Part shown: in pieces, positions 6,769-9,801 of the stretch
How the letters are laid out: every line of letters begins with the position of its first letter
Numbering within the stretch: position 1 is the stretch's first letter
Assembly: GCA_964639275.1 (NCBI GenBank)
Contig: CAZXCQ010000239.1
Span: 1 to 9,801 of the forward strand
DNA length: 9,801 nt
Reading direction: 5' to 3'
Origin: CAZXCQ01 sp964639275
Lineage (GTDB): Bacteria > Desulfobacterota > DSM-4660 > Desulfatiglandales > Desulfatiglandaceae
Made by a program: the position numbers and the translations under genes
The notes under the pieces: model-generated
Database searches by the model: none
What the model was told of the DNA's origin: nothing
What the model saw: only the letters and a program-made list of their open reading frames with translations

Positions 6769-7926
6769 TTAGAACACGTGACATTGTTTGCTCAAGATAC
6801 CCCGGCCCGACACCATGCGATTGATCTGATTGGTCCCTTCAAAGATCTGTGTAAGCTTTGCATCCCGCATGAGCTTTTCCACCACGGTCCCTTTCATGTA
6901 GCCCGAGCCTCCCAGGATCTGGACCGCGTCGGTGGTGACCTTCATGGCCGCATCCGTGGCAAAAAACTTCCCGCTGGCTGCCTCGACAGTACACCGTATA
7001 TTCTGATCAAGCATCCAGCCCGTCTGGAGATACATGGCCCTTGTGGCCAGGATCAAGGCGTACATGTCGGCAAGCATAAACTGGATTGCCTGGAAATTAC
7101 CAATCGGCTGGCCAAACTGTTGCCGTTCGCGTGCCCAGTTGGATGCCTCGTCAAAGGCCTTCTGGGAGATCGCAGTGCAAACCGCCATGATATTGACCCG
7201 CCCCCTGTCAAGGGCCATCATGGCCAGCTTGAATCCCTGCCCCTCCTCACCGATCAGGTTTTCCCTCCCCACTTCCACATTCTCAAAGAATATCTCCGCC
7301 ACGATCAGGGCGCGGTGTCCCATCTTGTCCTCCACCCTGCCTACGGATACACCCGGTGTGTCACGGGGCACGGCAAAGCAACAGATCCCCTTGGTTCCCA
7401 GGGCCCTGTCCGTCGTGGCAAACAGGCACAGCAGATCCGAATCCTTGCCGTTGGTGATGTAACACTTGGAGCCATTGATGACATAGCCATCACCCGTCTT
7501 CTTGGCCGTTGTCCGCATTGAACCCGCGTCAGACCCTGCCTCCGGCTCTGTCAGACAATAGCACCCGCTCCGGTGCCTTTGGGTCATACGCCCCAGAAAC
7601 ATTTTCTTTTGCCCCTCCGTCCCCCCCAGAAGGATGGCACCGGTGGACAGATGCGATATGCCGATCATCTGTCCGATTCCACAGCAATCATAGTTGAGGG
7701 CCTCTGTGACGATATAGTGGGTCACGTAGTCCATTCCCGAACCGCCGTATTCCTCGGGTATATTGGTATACATGAGGCCGAGTTCATGGGCCTTTTTCAT
7801 GATGGCCTCTGGATAGGTTCCATCCCGATCATAGTCAAGAGCGACAGGCCTGATTTCCTTCGCCGAGAAGTCCCTGGCCAGTTCGCGCAGTCGTTTTTGG
7901 TCGCTTGTGAGGCTAAAGTCGATCAT
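6769..7926 (-). CDS. Acyl-CoA dehydrogenase
   Basis: A full-length 385-residue acyl-CoA dehydrogenase, a soluble FAD enzyme that introduces a 2,3-double bond in acyl-CoA and gives electrons to ETF. Seen in order are the helical N-terminus ('DFSLTSDQKRLRELARDF'), the FAD signature 'CLTEPEAGSD' (124-133), 'KCYITNG' (154-160), 'RERQQFGQPIGNFQ', 'QILGGSGYMKG' and 'IFEGTNQI'. E363 in the last motif is the catalytic base position used by short- and medium-chain enzymes. Start support is very good: AGAAGGAGGAGCC precedes the ATG at 7926. It is the first gene of a two-gene operon with the AbfD-like dehydratase, so its substrate may be a C4 acyl-CoA, with crotonyl-/butyryl-CoA interconversion one option. 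Chain-length specificity cannot be read from the sequence. Confidence 0.96.
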   Translation of the reverse strand: MIDFSLTSDQKRLRELARDFSAKEIRPVALDYDRDGTYPEAIMKKAHELGLMYTNIPEEYGGSGMDYVTHYIVTEALNYDCCGIGQMIGISHLSTGAILLGGTEGQKKMFLGRMTQRHRSGCYCLTEPEAGSDAGSMRTTAKKTGDGYVINGSKCYITNGKDSDLLCLFATTDRALGTKGICCFAVPRDTPGVSVGRVEDKMGHRALIVAEIFFENVEVGRENLIGEEGQGFKLAMMALDRGRVNIMAVCTAISQKAFDEASNWARERQQFGQPIGNFQAIQFMLADMYALILATRAMYLQTGWMLDQNIRCTVEAASGKFFATDAAMKVTTDAVQILGGSGYMKGTVVEKLMRDAKLTQIFEGTNQINRMVSGRGILSKQCHVF

Positions 7927-8000
7927 CTTGGCTCCTCCTTCTCATATTATCGATCCGTCCCACCCCCATTGGTCCTGGTCGTCTGGCCTGAGCCGTTTGT

Positions 8001-8011
8001 CGTGTTACACG
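8001..8011. promoter_or_regulatory. Perfect 11-bp palindrome, candidate operator
   Basis: CGTGT-T-ACACG is a perfect inverted repeat with a single central base. It lies between the predicted start of transcription and the acyl-CoA dehydrogenase ATG, a place where a repressor could act. No regulator gene is present in the window, so the binding protein is unknown and chance occurrence remains possible. Confidence 0.3.
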
Positions 8012-8057
8012 CCCTCAGATAATGGGAGTATGTCTCGTAGCCGAAAAGTTTTTTTGG

Positions 8058-8086
8058 AGTATCCCTTATCCCTCTCCTTATGTCAA
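8058..8086 (-). promoter_or_regulatory. Candidate sigma70-type promoter for the acyl-CoA dehydrogenase-abfD operon
   Basis: On the reverse strand a perfect -35 TTGACA (8086-8081) is followed after 17 bp by GATACT (8063-8058), 4 of 6 to TATAAT. Transcription would start near 8051, giving a leader of roughly 125 nt before the ATG at 7926. The leader would contain the palindrome at 8001-8011. Match and spacing are good but untested. Confidence 0.5.
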
Positions 8087-8248
8087 GAATAGACAAATGA
8101 CTTGACTGGACATGGATCTGGAACATAGGATGCTTCAATCTGCCGTCAACGACGCGCAGAACACCCCGTCGCTTGATCTATGGACATTAACAGTTCCCTC
8201 CTCTTCCGTAGATACTGTTGACGTTCCGATATTAGAGAAGAAGGGACT

Positions 8249-9166
8249 ATGAGAAAGGAGACTGAAATGCGCGCCTTATTTGTGTTCACCCCCTCTGAAT
8301 CCAAACGATTTATTGCCAAAGCTGTGGCTGAGTTGCCAGAGGTCGTAAAGGCCAAAGAAAAAGGAATGATCTTGATCGGTCATGGTTCCACCAACGTACG
8401 GGTGGCCCAGGAAATCCTTGGCGAGTGTCCGGCGCCGGATAAATATCTTTCCGGTCTTGTCATCAACCGGGTCCTCTGTATTACCCAGGCAGAGGAAAAG
8501 CCGCCCATGATCGTGCTCCAGAATGGAAAACAGGTTCCGCCCGAACTGACCATGGAAGAGACCCTCAAGGACTTTGATGCAGGATCAATATTTATCAAAG
8601 GGGCAAACGCCGTGGACCCCGATGGAAACGCCGGGGTATTTGTGGCCCATCCTTCGGCCGGGACCATTGGTTTTGCCTATGGGATTCTCAGTGCCAGGGG
8701 CATCCAGCTGGTTGTCCCGGTGGGGCTTGAAAAACTGGTCCCTTCGGTGAAACAGGCTGCTCAGCACCTGGGTCAAGACACCTTGTACTATTGCATGGGG
8801 ATCAGGATAGGGATGATCCCCCTCGTAAATGCAAAGGTCATCACCGAGATAGAGGCCTTCCGCATCCTTTTTGATCTGGATGCAATTCACATTGGAGGCG
8901 GTGGCGTGGGCGGATCAGAGGGGTCGGTGGCCCTGGTCGCCGAAGGGGAAAAAGAGAGACTGGATCAGGCCGTTGAATTGATCGGATCCATAAAGGGGGA
9001 GCCGTCCCTTCGAACAAAAAAATCGTTATGCATCAATTGCCTGCCAACAAGCCCAAGCACGCTTTTATCACCCGAGGAGCAGTTTTCTGAAGCAGAACCC
9101 AGACACTGCATGTACCAGGGAAAAAAGGAGGAGGACCTTCCCGCATTTTTTCGGCAACAGGCCTAG
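8249..9166 (+). CDS. Unrecognised protein with NagB/RpiA/CoA-transferase-like features
   Basis: A 305-residue protein that I cannot place in a named family. It has no signal peptide or membrane segment. Visible features are 'LIGHGST' (42-48), 'FIKGANAVDPDGN' (115-127) followed by 'HPSAGTIG' (134-141) and 'VVPVGLEKLVPS', and a glycine-rich loop 'IGGGGVGGSEGS' (215-226). The GST and the D-IF-GA--V---G----GT order recalls the NagB/RpiA/CoA-transferase-like fold (R5P isomerase, MtnA, LUD proteins); this is inference from pattern only. The C-terminal tail has C261, C264 and C287, a possible metal or redox site. Start is uncertain: ATG 8249 follows AGAAGAAGGG, while ATG 8267 (299 residues) sits at ideal distance from AAAGGAG and may be the real one. 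It is divergent from the acyl-CoA dehydrogenase operon and overlaps the cyclase gene tail to tail by 4 bp. Confidence 0.88.
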   Translation: MRKETEMRALFVFTPSESKRFIAKAVAELPEVVKAKEKGMILIGHGSTNVRVAQEILGECPAPDKYLSGLVINRVLCITQAEEKPPMIVLQNGKQVPPELTMEETLKDFDAGSIFIKGANAVDPDGNAGVFVAHPSAGTIGFAYGILSARGIQLVVPVGLEKLVPSVKQAAQHLGQDTLYYCMGIRIGMIPLVNAKVITEIEAFRILFDLDAIHIGGGGVGGSEGSVALVAEGEKERLDQAVELIGSIKGEPSLRTKKSLCINCLPTSPSTLLSPEEQFSEAEPRHCMYQGKKEEDLPAFFRQQA

Positions 9167-9801
9167 GAACTCAGATCCCAATCCACCGGCTCTTCCTCAA
9201 GGATTGCGATCGCCCGCAGGGGGGAACCGGTTCCCTTACGGATCCTGAGTGGCAGGGCAATAAAGGTAAAGCGCTTCCCCACCAGTTGATCCAGGTTGCA
9301 CAGATTTTCCATGTGGGTGACCCGGCGCTCGCGGCAGACCATATGACATGGATAGGTCTTATCCAGAAACATGTCCGGGCTGGTGTTATCCACCCCAAAA
9401 TTGACCACACCCTTGTCAATGATATATTCGGTGGCCTCTCTGGTCAGGCCGGGCTGGTGCGAGGCGTATTCGGGCTTTCCGTAATAGTTGTCGTAATGGC
9501 CGGTGTAAAACAACACCGTGTCCCCTTCGCGAATATCCAGATTCCAGCGTTTGAGCTCGGACTCGATCTTTTCGGGCCCAAACTGGGTCTGCGGGGGCAC
9601 GTCGCTCACATCGATGCAGATCGCCGATGTAATGCAGTGCTCTAAAGGAATTTCGTCCACAGAGGGCGCGTCCGGATCAGTGGACAGATGGCTGACAGAG
9701 TCAATGTGTGTCGGCCCGTGATCGCACATCATGATGCCGCTGGACTGGTAGGAAAACCCGGTTCCGAGGGTACGCCCGGATTCTTCATGGGACATGTGTT
9801 C
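9163..9801 (-). CDS. Cyclase / kynurenine formamidase-family hydrolase (5' end cut by window)
   Basis: This is a metal-dependent hydrolase of the cyclase family (kynurenine formamidase/isatin hydrolase type), which cleaves N-formyl or cyclic amides. The metal motif HxGTHxDxxxH appears as 'HGPTHIDSVSH' (residues 26-36 counted from the Met at 9795), with Pro in place of the usual Gly. Further typical segments are 'LDIREGDTVLFYTGHYDNYY', 'INFGVD'-like 'VVNFGVDNTSPD' and the C-terminal 'TFIALPLRIRKGTGSPLRAIAIL'. The frame stays open through the window end (codons for Glu-His precede that Met). The usual N-terminal DLS--I segment is missing, so about 30-50 residues probably lie outside. Its stop TAG shares the CTAG at 9163-9166 with the stop of the converging gene. 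Substrate unknown. Confidence 0.9.
   Translation of the reverse strand, partial: EHMSHEESGRTLGTGFSYQSSGIMMCDHGPTHIDSVSHLSTDPDAPSVDEIPLEHCITSAICIDVSDVPPQTQFGPEKIESELKRWNLDIREGDTVLFYTGHYDNYYGKPEYASHQPGLTREATEYIIDKGVVNFGVDNTSPDMFLDKTYPCHMVCRERRVTHMENLCNLDQLVGKRFTFIALPLRIRKGTGSPLRAIAILEEEPVDWDLSS

Larger units (their letters stand above)
7927..8248. other. Divergent intergenic regulatory region
   Basis: This 322-bp region lies between the reverse-strand acyl-CoA dehydrogenase operon and the forward unknown gene. No gene is supported; a 63-codon reverse frame at 7947-8138 has no family features and covers the likely promoter. It contains a strong reverse promoter candidate (8058-8086) and a perfect 11-bp palindrome (8001-8011). 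Forward candidates are weaker: TTGACT (8102-8107) with TAGGAT (8126-8131) at 18-bp spacing, and TTAACA (8187-8192) with GATACT (8211-8216) at 18 bp. AACAGT (8189-8194) and ACTGTT (8214-8219) form an inverted repeat. Confidence 0.6.

Noticed and set aside
6159..6824. Forward 221-codon frame opposite the dehydratase gene
   Set aside because: It is an antisense shadow of the AbfD-like gene, which has full motif support; the translation is rich in His, Pro and Gly with no domain.
6760..7521. Forward 253-codon frame opposite the acyl-CoA dehydrogenase gene
   Set aside because: Antisense shadow of a clearly real gene; no recognisable domain.
7947..8138. Reverse-strand 63-codon frame upstream of the acyl-CoA dehydrogenase
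   Set aside because: No family features, no convincing ribosome binding site, and it runs across the candidate promoter.
9222..9235. Perfect 14-bp palindrome GGGAACCGGTTCCC
   Set aside because: It lies inside the cyclase coding sequence and fits its codons (Gly-Thr-Gly region); most likely chance, though a binding site cannot be excluded.

Overview
The window reads as ordinary bacterial chromosome with densely packed metabolic genes. The likely source is a strictly anaerobic, moderately GC-rich bacterium, most plausibly a Desulfobacterota (deltaproteobacterial) sulfate reducer or syntroph. This is inferred from three things: an oxygen-sensitive 4-hydroxybutyryl-CoA dehydratase-type enzyme, CCG-type iron-sulfur electron-transfer proteins, and an intergenic repeat that resembles, from memory, dispersed repeats in that phylum. 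No tRNA, rRNA, CRISPR array, phage gene or transposase was seen.

Layout. (1) 1-163 is a leader with a hairpin and a good sigma70-like promoter. (2) 164-3790 (+) is a tight three-gene operon: a Tm-1-like/UPF0261 protein, a creatininase-family metal hydrolase and an FAD-linked oxidase of the GlcD/AGPS type. (3) 3791-4116 is non-coding and holds a 183-bp structured element with 18-bp terminal inverted repeats. (4) 4117-5250 (+) encodes a (Fe-S)-binding CCG-domain protein, the expected partner of the FAD protein. (5) A 26-bp spacer filled by a stem-loop separates it from the convergent operon 7926-5277 (-), which encodes an acyl-CoA dehydrogenase followed by a 4-hydroxybutyryl-CoA dehydratase (AbfD)-like enzyme. 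(6) 7927-8248 is a divergent regulatory region. (7) 8249-9166 (+) is a conserved-looking protein of unknown function with NagB/RpiA/CoA-transferase-like sequence features. (8) 9163-9801 (-) is a cyclase/kynurenine formamidase-family hydrolase that runs off the window edge; its stop codon interlocks with that of gene 7.

How the genes may work together (inference). Two metal-dependent hydrolases of families that open cyclic or N-acyl amides, a radical-type hydroxyacyl-CoA dehydratase, an acyl-CoA dehydrogenase and a flavin/Fe-S oxidase pair look like a catabolic cluster. A plausible flow is ring or amide hydrolysis, then oxidation of a 2-hydroxyacid-like product, CoA-ester dehydration, and entry into beta-oxidation. 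The real substrate cannot be read from the sequence. The unknown protein and the Tm-1-like protein are the least understood parts.
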